Part shown: one piece after another, positions 1-7,413 of the stretch
Layout: every line of letters starts with the position of its first letter
How positions within the stretch are numbered: position 1 is the stretch's first letter
From: JACNLN01 sp964626495
Lineage (GTDB): Bacteria > Fidelibacterota > Marinisomatia > Marinisomatales > CAZVFT01
Reading direction: 5' to 3'
DNA: 22,293 nt
Assembly (NCBI GenBank): GCA_964626495.1
Contig: CAZVFT010000039.1
Span: 1 to 22,293, forward strand
Notes under the pieces: model-generated
What the model was told of the DNA's origin: nothing
Database searches by the model: none
Seen by the model: only the letters and a program-made list of their open reading frames with translations
Program-made: the position numbers and the translations under genes

Positions 1-91
1 ATCATTCAGGTACGGTATATTGTGAAGAACCATCTGAATTAAGGTTTTTCCTGTTCATTTTTGTGGAAATAGTCGGAATTAACATTCAAGG

Positions 92-1699
92 TTAGTGTTG
101 TTCTACCTGTTCCTTGTAGGTGAGATGTTTCTCTGAAAAATATTTTTTTGTCATCTTTCTGAGGGCAGTAGAGAGAAGAATAAGCGATATGAGGTTAGGG
201 AATGTCATAAATCCGAGAGCAGCATCACCAAAAGCCCATGCTGCTTCAAGTGGTATAATAGCACCCATAAAAATGAAAAATACGAAAATCCACCGGTAAG
301 GAAGGATAGCTTTGTGTCCAAACAGATACTCAGAGGCACGATCACCATAAAATGACCAGCTGATTGCAGTAGAGACGGCAAAGAGCAGAACAGAAAGAGT
401 TACAATTTTATCACCATATCCAAACATCCAGCTGAGTCCCTCTTTGAAGGCAAGCGAAGTGAGAAGACTGCCATTGAGCAAATTCGTAGTAAAGTTTGGG
501 TCAATTCGGGTTACATAGAATCCAGTATATTTCCAGGCGCCTGTGGTGATGATAGCAAGTCCTGTAAGGGTGCAAATCAAAATGGTATCAATAAAAGGTC
601 CAAGCATAGCGACAGATCCCTCACGAATGGCATATTTTGTTTTCGCTGTGGAATGAGCAATGGCAGCGCTTCCCTGGCCTGCTTCATTGGAATAAAGCCC
701 TCGTTTGATTCCCCAGAGGAGAGTATTCATAAACACCAGAAAGGATCCCCCGGCGACACCGGCAATTTCTGCAGGTGGATTAAAAGCCCATCGGAAGATC
801 ATAGAAAAACTTTCGCCAAGGACATCAATCCGTGAAAAAATAATTGCAGTGGCAGCGGTTACGTAAATAGTCGCCATTACAGGAGCCAGGACACCGGTTA
901 CATGTCCGATTCGGCGAATACCGCCAATAATAACAAGCGCCACAATTCCTGCCATGATCAGTCCGTTGATTACCTGTTGAAGAGAGAGGGAGAAGTTACT
1001 TGAAAGAGCGTGTTTTATTGTGAGAAAGTGTTCAGGACCCACAATTTGAGTAACTTCCGAGTAAATCTGGTCGGAGACGGTAAAGGATTGAACAGCATTC
1101 CCCGTAGCGAAGGAACAGATGATAGTGAAAGCTGCGAAAGCTACCGCTAGCCAGCGCCATTTTATCCCAAGACCGTGTTCAATGGTGTACATCGGTCCAC
1201 CGGCGGTGTGTCCATCCGCTCTGATTTCCCGATATTTCAATGAAAGGGAACACTCTGCATATTTCAGAGTAGTGCCAAAGAAAGCAGTAACCCACATCCA
1301 GAAAAGTGCTCCCGGTCCACCATAATAAAGAGCTGTTGCAACACCTGCGATATTCCCTATTCCAACAGTAGCGGAGAGTGCTGTGGTAAGAGCACGGAAG
1401 TGGTTTAAATCACCTTCATCCTCGGGATTGTCATAGATACCCATAGTCACCTTGACTCCGTGCCAGAAGTGTCGAATCTGTGGAAAACCCAATTTTATGC
1501 TGGCAAAAACGCCAGTGCCCACAAGTGCAATTATCATAAGCGGGATGGCGCCTATTGGCAGATCCGAACTGGGTAAATTTTTAATAAAATCAAAATTTCC
1601 TGGAAATGACCATACTGCTTCAAAAGGAGCTATCCCCCAAATGATGAGAATTAAAAGGATGATTCCGAAGGCAATCAGTCCTGCTTTTAATCTTAACAT
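92..1699 (-). CDS. Sodium:alanine/glycine symporter, AGCS family
   Basis: This 535-aa inner-membrane protein takes up alanine or glycine together with Na+. It shows the AGCS hallmarks: ALSATVGIGNIAGVATA at residues 107-123, GGPGALFWMWV at 127-137, the GGPMYTIEHGLG stretch at 167-178, and NEAGQGSAAIAHS at 338-350, with about ten hydrophobic segments over the whole length. The length is slightly above the usual 450-500 aa because of an extra N-terminal hydrophobic helix (residues 5-25). The ATG at 1697-1699 is preceded on the minus strand by an AAGAGAG-like ribosome binding site. The gene stands alone and diverges from lepA across a G-rich spacer. The exact substrate (alanine, glycine or D-alanine) cannot be read from the sequence. 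The family call is secure. Confidence 0.93.
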   Translation of the reverse strand: MLRLKAGLIAFGIILLILIIWGIAPFEAVWSFPGNFDFIKNLPSSDLPIGAIPLMIIALVGTGVFASIKLGFPQIRHFWHGVKVTMGIYDNPEDEGDLNHFRALTTALSATVGIGNIAGVATALYYGGPGALFWMWVTAFFGTTLKYAECSLSLKYREIRADGHTAGGPMYTIEHGLGIKWRWLAVAFAAFTIICSFATGNAVQSFTVSDQIYSEVTQIVGPEHFLTIKHALSSNFSLSLQQVINGLIMAGIVALVIIGGIRRIGHVTGVLAPVMATIYVTAATAIIFSRIDVLGESFSMIFRWAFNPPAEIAGVAGGSFLVFMNTLLWGIKRGLYSNEAGQGSAAIAHSTAKTKYAIREGSVAMLGPFIDTILICTLTGLAIITTGAWKYTGFYVTRIDPNFTTNLLNGSLLTSLAFKEGLSWMFGYGDKIVTLSVLLFAVSTAISWSFYGDRASEYLFGHKAILPYRWIFVFFIFMGAIIPLEAAWAFGDAALGFMTFPNLISLILLSTALRKMTKKYFSEKHLTYKEQVEQH

Positions 1700-2024
1700 A
1701 TCTGATACTCTCTTGAAATTAATTGGTGAGAAGTTTACAAGAAAGATAAGTAACAGGCAAACAGGAAATTTGGGAAAAGGGGTATAGGGTATAGGGGTAT
1801 ATGGTATAAGGGTGAAGAGAATAGGAGAATTAGGGGATCAGGGAATCAGGTGACAAGGGTATGCAATTTTAAAGTTTTCCAACAGGACTCCCCCCGAAAA
1901 TGACCTTTAGAATCTTATAACATTCGATATTAATGAAGATACGGGAATATCCAAGTGTCGGACTACTTTTTACGGGAAAAAACGGGGGAACTTTGCTAAA
2001 GTTTTCCAATCATTGTTTTCCGTT
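1700..2024. promoter_or_regulatory. Divergent intergenic region with G-rich GGTATA repeats
   Basis: This 325-nt spacer separates the divergent symporter and lepA genes, so it must hold both promoters, although I see no convincing -35/-10 pair. From about 1727 to 1862 the plus strand is nearly free of C and rich in A and G. It contains four G-runs, at 1772-1774, 1779-1782, 1787-1789 and 1794-1797, separated by 4-nt loops (AAAA, TATA, TATA), which matches the classical G-quadruplex pattern. Further G-runs lie at 1810-1812, 1833-1836, 1841-1843 and 1857-1859. The segment 1780-1812 is an imperfect tandem array of GGTATA-like units. No gene is seen here. Confidence 0.6.
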
Positions 2025-3851
2025 ATGGATTCGGCTAAATTCACCGCCGTGAAAACACAGTTTATTCGAAATTTCTGCATCATTGCTCACATTGACCATG
2101 GAAAGTCAACACTGGCAGATCGCTTCCTGGAAATTACCCATACAATCTCTGATCGAGATATGAAAGCTCAGGTTCTGGATGATATGGAGCTGGAGCGTGA
2201 GAGAGGTATCACCATCAAGAGCCATCCCATCCAGATGAAATATCAACATTCTGACGGAAATATTTACATACTCAATCTCATTGATACACCGGGACATGTT
2301 GATTTTTCGTATGAGGTTTCCCGATCTCTGGCAGCTTGTGAAGGAGCTATTCTTCTCGTGGATGCAGCCCAGGGTGTCGAAGCGCAAACAGTAAGTCACG
2401 CCTATCTTGCTCAGGAAAATAATCTGACCATCCTTCCTGTATTGAATAAGATTGACCTTTCCATAGCTCGCATTGATGCAGTCAGCAATCAGTTGATGGA
2501 TCTGATTGGTTGTCAAAAAGACGAGATTTTATCAGTCAGTGCTAAGACGGGAGAGGGAGCAGAATCTCTTTTACAGGCGATTATAAATACAATCCCACCT
2601 CCTCCAGCCAACCGGGAAAAACCTTCCCGAGCTCTCATTTTTGATTCTAGTTTTGATCCATACCGCGGAGCATTACCGTATATACGAGTTTTTGATGGAG
2701 TATTTAAACCTAACATGACTGCACAATTTATTTCTACCGGTCGGATGTACGAAATAACCGAGGTAGGACATTTTCAAATGGTACGAGTTCCGACTGAGGA
2801 ATTGGAAGCCGGTGATGTTGGATATATTGTGGCAAATGTGAAAGAATTGAATGAATTAAAAGTTGGAGATACAATCACGACTAAAGAACATCGAGCGGAA
2901 AAACCCCTTCCTGGCTACAAGGAAATTAAACCTATGATTTTTTCCGGTTTGTTTCCAGTCAACAGCGATGATTATGAACATCTGCGAACATCTCTGGAAA
3001 AGTTGAGACTTAATGATGCCTCTCTGATGTATGAACCTGAATCCTCTGCAGCTCTTGGATTTGGGTTCCGTGGTGGTTTTTTAGGACTGCTCCATATGGA
3101 GATTGTTCAGGAAAGATTGGAGAGAGAATTCGATCTGGAATTGATTACTACAATTCCAAATGTCCGCTACGAAGTTATGAAGAAAAATGGTAATATTTTG
3201 CAAATTGATAATCCCTCAAAACTGCCACCTTTAGTTGAGGTCACTGAGATCAGGGAACCCTTCATCAGGGCAGAGATTATTACTCCATCAGAATACATTG
3301 GTACATTGATGAAATTGTGTCAAAATAAGAGGGGAGTTTACAGGAATACTCACTACTTTTCCCAGGATCGTGTTCAGCTTGAATATGATCTTCCTCTTGC
3401 TGATATTATTTATGATTTCTATGACAAGCTGAAATCAGTATCACGCGGGTTTGCATCCTTTGATTACGAACATATTGGTTTTCAGGCTGGAAATCTTCAA
3501 AAATTGGATATTCTAATCAATGGTGAACCAGTGGACGCGCTTTCAATAATTACTAACCGGGAGGAAGCTTACCATCGCGGAAAGGATTTATGCCACCGAT
3601 TGAAAAATGTTATCCCAAGGCAGATGTTTGAAGTGGTGATCCAGGCAGCTATAAGCTCAAAAATAATTGCCCGTGAGGTCATCAAACCATACCGTAAAAA
3701 CGTGACAGCAAAATTATATGGTGGCGACATCACCCGAAAGCGAAAACTCCGGGAAAAACAAAAGAAGGGGAAAAAGCGTATGAAACAAATCGGTAGGGTG
3801 GAAGTACCCCAGGAAGCGTTCCTGGCTCTATTTCAAATTGATCAGAAGTAA
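2025..3851 (+). CDS. lepA: Elongation factor 4 (LepA), ribosome back-translocase GTPase
   Basis: LepA/EF4 is a ribosome-associated translational GTPase that acts on stalled or initiating ribosomes. The GTPase domain shows G1 AHIDHGKST (residues 21-29), the RGITIK switch (60-65), G3 DTPGH (87-91) and G4 NKID (141-144). The EF-G-like domains follow, and the LepA-specific C-terminal domain ends with the KGKKRMKQIGRVEVPQEAF signature. I chose the ATG at 2025, giving 608 aa, close to the usual 595-605. An upstream TTG at 2013 is in frame and would add four residues. Neither start has a clear Shine-Dalgarno sequence, so the start is uncertain by a few codons. The next gene begins 34 nt downstream. 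Confidence 0.96.
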   Translation: MDSAKFTAVKTQFIRNFCIIAHIDHGKSTLADRFLEITHTISDRDMKAQVLDDMELERERGITIKSHPIQMKYQHSDGNIYILNLIDTPGHVDFSYEVSRSLAACEGAILLVDAAQGVEAQTVSHAYLAQENNLTILPVLNKIDLSIARIDAVSNQLMDLIGCQKDEILSVSAKTGEGAESLLQAIINTIPPPPANREKPSRALIFDSSFDPYRGALPYIRVFDGVFKPNMTAQFISTGRMYEITEVGHFQMVRVPTEELEAGDVGYIVANVKELNELKVGDTITTKEHRAEKPLPGYKEIKPMIFSGLFPVNSDDYEHLRTSLEKLRLNDASLMYEPESSAALGFGFRGGFLGLLHMEIVQERLEREFDLELITTIPNVRYEVMKKNGNILQIDNPSKLPPLVEVTEIREPFIRAEIITPSEYIGTLMKLCQNKRGVYRNTHYFSQDRVQLEYDLPLADIIYDFYDKLKSVSRGFASFDYEHIGFQAGNLQKLDILINGEPVDALSIITNREEAYHRGKDLCHRLKNVIPRQMFEVVIQAAISSKIIAREVIKPYRKNVTAKLYGGDITRKRKLREKQKKGKKRMKQIGRVEVPQEAFLALFQIDQK

Positions 3852-3885
3852 AGAATGAGTAGTATTTATTAGCAGTATAGTCCAC

Positions 3886-4611
3886 ATGAAAAAACAGGTA
3901 TCCTACTGGCAAGCGACGAAATCCCCTTTCTATAGTTTTGTTTTTACACTTCCCCTGTTTGGCATTTATGAAGTGTTGACTCTTTTTCTCAGTCGGTCAC
4001 AATTTATGGAGATTCGCAATGGTGCAGATGTCCTAATTCGTCAATTCATTGCTATGTTTGATATCTGGGGTATGTACGCTCTGAGTATCGCTTTTATTAT
4101 TGGTTTTATCGGTGCATTTTTATGGCAAAAAAGTCAGTTGAAGCAAACTTCTGTTAAGAGCAATTATCTACTTTGGATGTTAATGGAGGGAACATTATGG
4201 GGGTTTTTGCTTTATGTTATTCTTATCATTTTTCCAATACCTCTGATGTTACCCACCGGTAAACAAATCATTCAGCAAATTGTTCTCTCAATCGGAGCTG
4301 GTTTATATGAGGAATTTTTGTTTCGGGTGGTATTAATTAATCTTATGTCTCTGTTGTTAAAAATCATTTTTCAGTGGAAAAAATCCTCGTGTTTAGTCAT
4401 AAGTGTTATTATTTCTGCTTTCCTTTTTTCCGGATTTCATTTTTATAGTACTTTTGGAGAAGCATTCGATATGGGAAAATTTCTGTATCGTGCAATAGCA
4501 GGTGTAATGCTCGGGACACTTTATGTAATTCGGGGATTTGGGATAACCGCCTACAGTCATATGGTTTATGACTTTCTTGTGGTATTCCAGGTTACAGTAA
4601 ATAATGTTTAA
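3886..4611 (+). CDS. CPBP-family intramembrane metalloprotease (CAAX/ABI type)
   Basis: This is a 241-aa polytopic membrane protein. It carries the CPBP (CAAX protease and bacteriocin-processing, Abi/Rce1-like) motifs: EExxxR as E142-E143-F-L-F-R147, FxxxH ending at H185 (FSGFHF), and HxxxD as H225-M-V-Y-D229. In Rce1 relatives the glutamates and histidines form the active site inside the membrane. About six hydrophobic segments are visible. The substrate is unknown; bacterial members process peptides, act in immunity to self-made bacteriocins or serve as generic membrane proteases. No bacteriocin-like small ORF is seen beside it. It lies 34 nt after lepA and may be co-transcribed. No strong ribosome binding site precedes the ATG. 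The family call is good and the role unknown. Confidence 0.85.
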   Translation: MKKQVSYWQATKSPFYSFVFTLPLFGIYEVLTLFLSRSQFMEIRNGADVLIRQFIAMFDIWGMYALSIAFIIGFIGAFLWQKSQLKQTSVKSNYLLWMLMEGTLWGFLLYVILIIFPIPLMLPTGKQIIQQIVLSIGAGLYEEFLFRVVLINLMSLLLKIIFQWKKSSCLVISVIISAFLFSGFHFYSTFGEAFDMGKFLYRAIAGVMLGTLYVIRGFGITAYSHMVYDFLVVFQVTVNNV

Positions 4612-4665
4612 ACGATGTTTGTAATTTATTATTAAAACCTATAATTTGCTGTGAGGAGAAAGCTT

Positions 4666-5487
4666 ATGATTCGTGAACCTGCAGTTGCTGGAATGTTTTA
4701 TCCAGCTCATTCAACTACGCTTAGTGAGGACATTCAGTCATACCTCCTGGCGGCTGATATAGATCAGGAGTTTGCACCGTTGGGTTTTATTGTGCCACAT
4801 GCCGGATATATCTACTCGGGACCCGTAGCGGCATATGCATTCAAACATCTTATGGGGAAGACAATTCGCCGAGTTATTATTTTAGCTCCAAGTCACTTTG
4901 ACAGTTTTAATGGTATTTCCATCTATCCCGGTGAAGGATTAAAAACTCCTCTTGGGGTCGTAAACGTTGATAAAGATGCCAGAAAATCACTTATTGATAA
5001 AGGATTGGTTACAATTTCTCAAGATGGTTTTCGACAGGAACATTCACTGGAAGTTCAACTTCCTTTTCTTCAGTCAGTCCTGGAACCTGATTGGGAAGTG
5101 GTTCCTCTTGTGATGGGTTTTCAAAATCAAGAGACAATAGAACAAGGAACTCGGGTTTTGAACAAATATATTGATCGAGAATCTGTGATTGTGATATCCT
5201 CTGACCTTTCACACTTTTATCCGTACAAAATGGCTAACGAGATGGACTCACGGTTTTGTGGGTACTTTGAAACTAATGATTATGAGGAATTGTGGGATGC
5301 TTATATGGACAAAAGGGTAGAAGCTTGTGGATTCGGTCCCGTTTATGCCCTCGTTTCAGCGATAAGAGATCGGGAAGATATTTCCTGTAAAATTCTCGAT
5401 TTCAGGAATTCTGGAGATACAGCAGGAGATAAAAATCAAGTGGTCGGATACGCTTCAATAGGATTTTTCTGGGCGCACCCATCATGA
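4666..5487 (+). CDS. amrB: MEMO1-family protein (AmmeMemoRadiSam system protein B)
   Basis: This 273-aa protein belongs to the MEMO1 family, related in fold to class III extradiol dioxygenases. Conserved blocks are REPAVAGMFYPA at the N-terminus, VPHAGYIYSGPVA (H45), LAPSHF (H77), EHSLEVQLPFLQ (H126), SSDLSHFYP (H183) and ACGFGPV (C221). H45, H77 and C221 match the His-His-Cys metal site of human MEMO1, so the metal site is kept. I chose the ATG at 4666 because a strong GAGGAG sits 7 nt upstream; an in-frame GTG at 4651 overlaps that site and is unlikely to be used. Its stop overlaps the AMMECR1-like gene by 4 nt (ATGA), so the two are translationally coupled. The biochemical role of bacterial members is not established. 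Confidence 0.9.
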   Translation: MIREPAVAGMFYPAHSTTLSEDIQSYLLAADIDQEFAPLGFIVPHAGYIYSGPVAAYAFKHLMGKTIRRVIILAPSHFDSFNGISIYPGEGLKTPLGVVNVDKDARKSLIDKGLVTISQDGFRQEHSLEVQLPFLQSVLEPDWEVVPLVMGFQNQETIEQGTRVLNKYIDRESVIVISSDLSHFYPYKMANEMDSRFCGYFETNDYEELWDAYMDKRVEACGFGPVYALVSAIRDREDISCKILDFRNSGDTAGDKNQVVGYASIGFFWAHPS

Positions 5488-6032
5488 TTTCTAATTCCGG
5501 AAAAAAGAACTTATTGCTACTTGCTCGAGGTGCTATTGAATCCGCTATCAGAGGATCGGATCCCCCGGAATTTGTTCTTTATGATCCCATTTTTGATGAA
5601 ACCCATGGAGCTTTTGTAACCTTATATCTTAACAATGAGTTAAAAGGGTGCATTGGAAATATCGATGGTAAATCCACATTGAAGGAAGATATTGCAGAAC
5701 TTGCGGTTGCATCTGCTACCAGGGATCACAGATTTAAACCAGTAAGCGCTGATGAGGTGGATCATCTTCACATCGAAATATCTGTCCTTTCCCCGCTTGA
5801 TGAGGTGAAAGACATTTCAGAGATTGTCATTGGTGAACACGGATTGATTATCGAATCTGGATTTAATAGAGGTGTGTTGTTGCCTCAGGTACCGGTGGAG
5901 GAAAACTGGGATACAATAACATTTCTTCGATTCACCTGTCAAAAAGCTGGATTAAGCCCAGACGATTGGAAATTGAGGGATACAAAGATTTATCGATTTA
6001 CGACGTTTCGGTTCTCTGAATCGGAAGAATAG
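5484..6032 (+). CDS. amrA: AMMECR1-domain protein (AmmeMemoRadiSam system protein A)
   Basis: This 182-aa protein has the AMMECR1 domain over almost its entire length. The near-invariant core LRGCIG appears as LKGCIGNI (C56), followed by the family's AVASATRDHRFKPV block (about residues 76-89) and the hydrophobic EISVLSPL strand. The ATG overlaps the MEMO1-like stop codon by 4 nt and lacks its own ribosome binding site, so translation depends on the upstream gene. In bacteria AMMECR1, MEMO1 and a radical SAM protein often occur together; the radical SAM partner is absent between 1 and 22293. The conserved Cys has been suggested to be catalytic, but the reaction is unknown. Confidence 0.9.
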   Translation: MISNSGKKNLLLLARGAIESAIRGSDPPEFVLYDPIFDETHGAFVTLYLNNELKGCIGNIDGKSTLKEDIAELAVASATRDHRFKPVSADEVDHLHIEISVLSPLDEVKDISEIVIGEHGLIIESGFNRGVLLPQVPVEENWDTITFLRFTCQKAGLSPDDWKLRDTKIYRFTTFRFSESEE

Positions 6033-6111
6033 AAGAATCTGATTGAATTATTTATCCGTTATGAATTCGCCGATCGTAATTAGAATAAAACATAACCCAG
6101 CTAATTTATCA

Positions 6112-6288
6112 GCCACGAAGTCACACCTGCCCGAATGGCATGGTCAGGCGGGAAGGCACAAAGATATAATAGTAAAGGATTTACTGGAATAATGAAGAAA
6201 CAATTATTATTAACAAATTCATATTCCCACACATTCTCTAACTTCTTTATTATCATTACTTCCTCGTGTCTTTGAGTATTTGTGGCGA
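6112..6288. repeat. Imperfect inverted-repeat element upstream of lgt
   Basis: This element lies in the 292-nt gene-free region before lgt. The left arm GCCACGAAGTCAC (6112-6124) and GGCACAAAGA (6155-6164) face a right arm at 6264-6287 that reads on the other strand as CGCCACAAATACTCAAAGACACGA, so the ends are imperfect inverted copies with a CCAC...CAAAGA theme. Inside the left arm, CCTGCC (6126-6131) can pair with GGCGGG (6147-6152), with one G-U wobble, to form a hairpin. The right arm shares the blocks TCGTGT and TTTGAGTA with 7354-7370 downstream of lgt. It looks like a non-coding interspersed element; no ORF is present. Confidence 0.55.
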
Positions 6289-6324
6289 ATAATTAAGGAT
6301 AAAATATTATAAAGGTAAATTGAA

Positions 6325-7152
6325 ATGATTCCTGTATTATTAAAAATTGGTCCCATTAAAATTTATTCGTATGGTTTTATGCTGGTCGTGGCATTCTTTG
6401 TGGATTATTTTCTTTTAAGGAATGAACTAAAGCGGCGAAATCTGGATCCGAATTTTGCAGGGGATGTTGTTATGTGGGCGGCTATTGGAGGAATCGTGGG
6501 ATCCAAGATTTATTATATGTTAGAAAATTATAAGAATTTTATTGAAGATCCTCTGGGAATGATTTTTAGCGGAGCGGGATTAGTATTTTTAGGCGGACTG
6601 ATAGGGGGAATGTTAGCGGTGACGCTCCTTATTCGGAGAAAGGGATATACCTGGCTGATGTTTGCTGATGTTGTGGCACCTTTGTTAATCCTCGGCTATG
6701 CCATCGGTCGAATTGGTTGTTTTTTGGTGGGCGATGACTATGGCATTCCAACACATCTACCCTGGGGCATCTCCTTTCCCAATGGCATACCTCCAACTAC
6801 ATACGAATCTTTTCATGTTCTTTTTCCCTGGATCAATCTTGCGGGGTTTGAGTCCGGTATTTTGAAAGTGCATCCAACCCAACTTTATGAAACTACTATG
6901 GGTATTATGATTTTTACCTTTCTCTGGAAAATGAGGACAAAGTTTAGACGTAATGGTGTACTGTTTTTTGTTTACCTTATTCTGGCAGGAACAGAACGCT
7001 TTTTTATTGAAATAATTCGCACAAATGAACCTTACCTTTTCGGTCTTACAGGTGCCCAGACCTTTTCTCTTATGATGATCGGAATTGGAACATTCTTCCT
7101 CCTTCGTTTTAGAAAAGGTGCGAATGAACAGAACCCCTCTCTAATATTGTAA
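6325..7152 (+). CDS. lgt: Prolipoprotein diacylglyceryl transferase (variant Lgt)
   Basis: Lgt moves diacylglycerol from phosphatidylglycerol to the lipobox Cys of prolipoproteins in the inner membrane. The 275-aa protein has about seven membrane segments, the signature region GRIGCFLVGDDYG (residues 128-140), HPTQLYE (183-189) and the late ERFFIEIIRTNE block that carries a conserved Arg. Compared with E. coli Lgt it differs at two residues reported as important: the His103 region reads VFLGGLIGG (Leu in place of His), and the Asn of GRIGNF is Cys132. The GRIGCF...GDDYG form is, as far as I recall, a known subfamily in deltaproteobacteria and FCB bacteria, so activity is still likely. A ribosome binding site AAAGG lies 9 nt before the ATG. 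The DUF4837 lipoprotein in this window is a probable substrate. Confidence 0.88.
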   Translation: MIPVLLKIGPIKIYSYGFMLVVAFFVDYFLLRNELKRRNLDPNFAGDVVMWAAIGGIVGSKIYYMLENYKNFIEDPLGMIFSGAGLVFLGGLIGGMLAVTLLIRRKGYTWLMFADVVAPLLILGYAIGRIGCFLVGDDYGIPTHLPWGISFPNGIPPTTYESFHVLFPWINLAGFESGILKVHPTQLYETTMGIMIFTFLWKMRTKFRRNGVLFFVYLILAGTERFFIEIIRTNEPYLFGLTGAQTFSLMMIGIGTFFLLRFRKGANEQNPSLIL

Positions 7153-7186
7153 ATTTACTATCTTCATAATTTCCTAACTTGAATTA

Positions 7187-7379
7187 TTCGCCACAGAGGA
7201 CACAGAGAAACACATAGTATTGATATTATGGAAGTTGCAAAATATTATTGTTTTAAAATTAAGAAAAGTATATTTTATGACCAAATTCAGTAACCCCTCG
7301 GCTCTTCGACCCTTCAACCCTACGACAAACTCAGGACAATGTCTTTATAATATTCGTGTTTATTTGAGTAATTCGTGGA
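7187..7379. repeat. Imperfect inverted-repeat element downstream of lgt
   Basis: This element fills most of the 261-nt gap between lgt and the next operon. The left arm TTCGCCACAGAGGACACAGA (from 7187, running on to about 7215) has a 7-9 nt internal periodicity of CACAGAG(G)A units. The right arm (7353-7379) reads on the opposite strand as CCACGAATTACTCAAATAAACACGAA and is a degenerate inverted copy. The right arm is related to the right arm of the element at 6112-6288 (shared TCGTGT and TTTGAGTA blocks). The centre holds a CTTCGACCCTTCAACCC-like stretch (about 7304-7320), also repeat-like. No ORF or clear promoter is seen. Confidence 0.5.
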
Positions 7380-7413
7380 CTGATGTTTAAAATCCCGTTT
7401 TTTTGGAGAATTA

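Noticed and set aside
1..91. Possible tail of a plus-strand gene ending with a TAA at 40-42 (frame reading ...RYIVKNHLN).
   Set aside because: Only 13 codons are visible and another frame is also open to 91; nothing identifies it as coding.
2106..2516. 136-codon antisense open frame within lepA.
   Set aside because: It lies fully opposite the conserved GTPase domain, shows no recognisable motif and has no upstream ribosome binding site; the lepA codon pattern explains it.
3852..3885. CPBP protease as part of a bacteriocin or defence cassette with its neighbours.
   Set aside because: No small leader peptide, ABC exporter or toxin gene lies nearby; the flanking genes are lepA and MEMO1.
6033..6324. 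tRNA or small structured RNA before lgt, prompted by the CCTGCC/GGCGGG hairpin.
   Set aside because: No cloverleaf, no GGTTCGA-type T-loop or CCA end; the repeats explain the pairing.
6112..7379. CRISPR-like array because of repeated CACAGAG and CACGAAG units.
   Set aside because: The units are 7-9 nt, degenerate, with no regular spacers and no cas genes.
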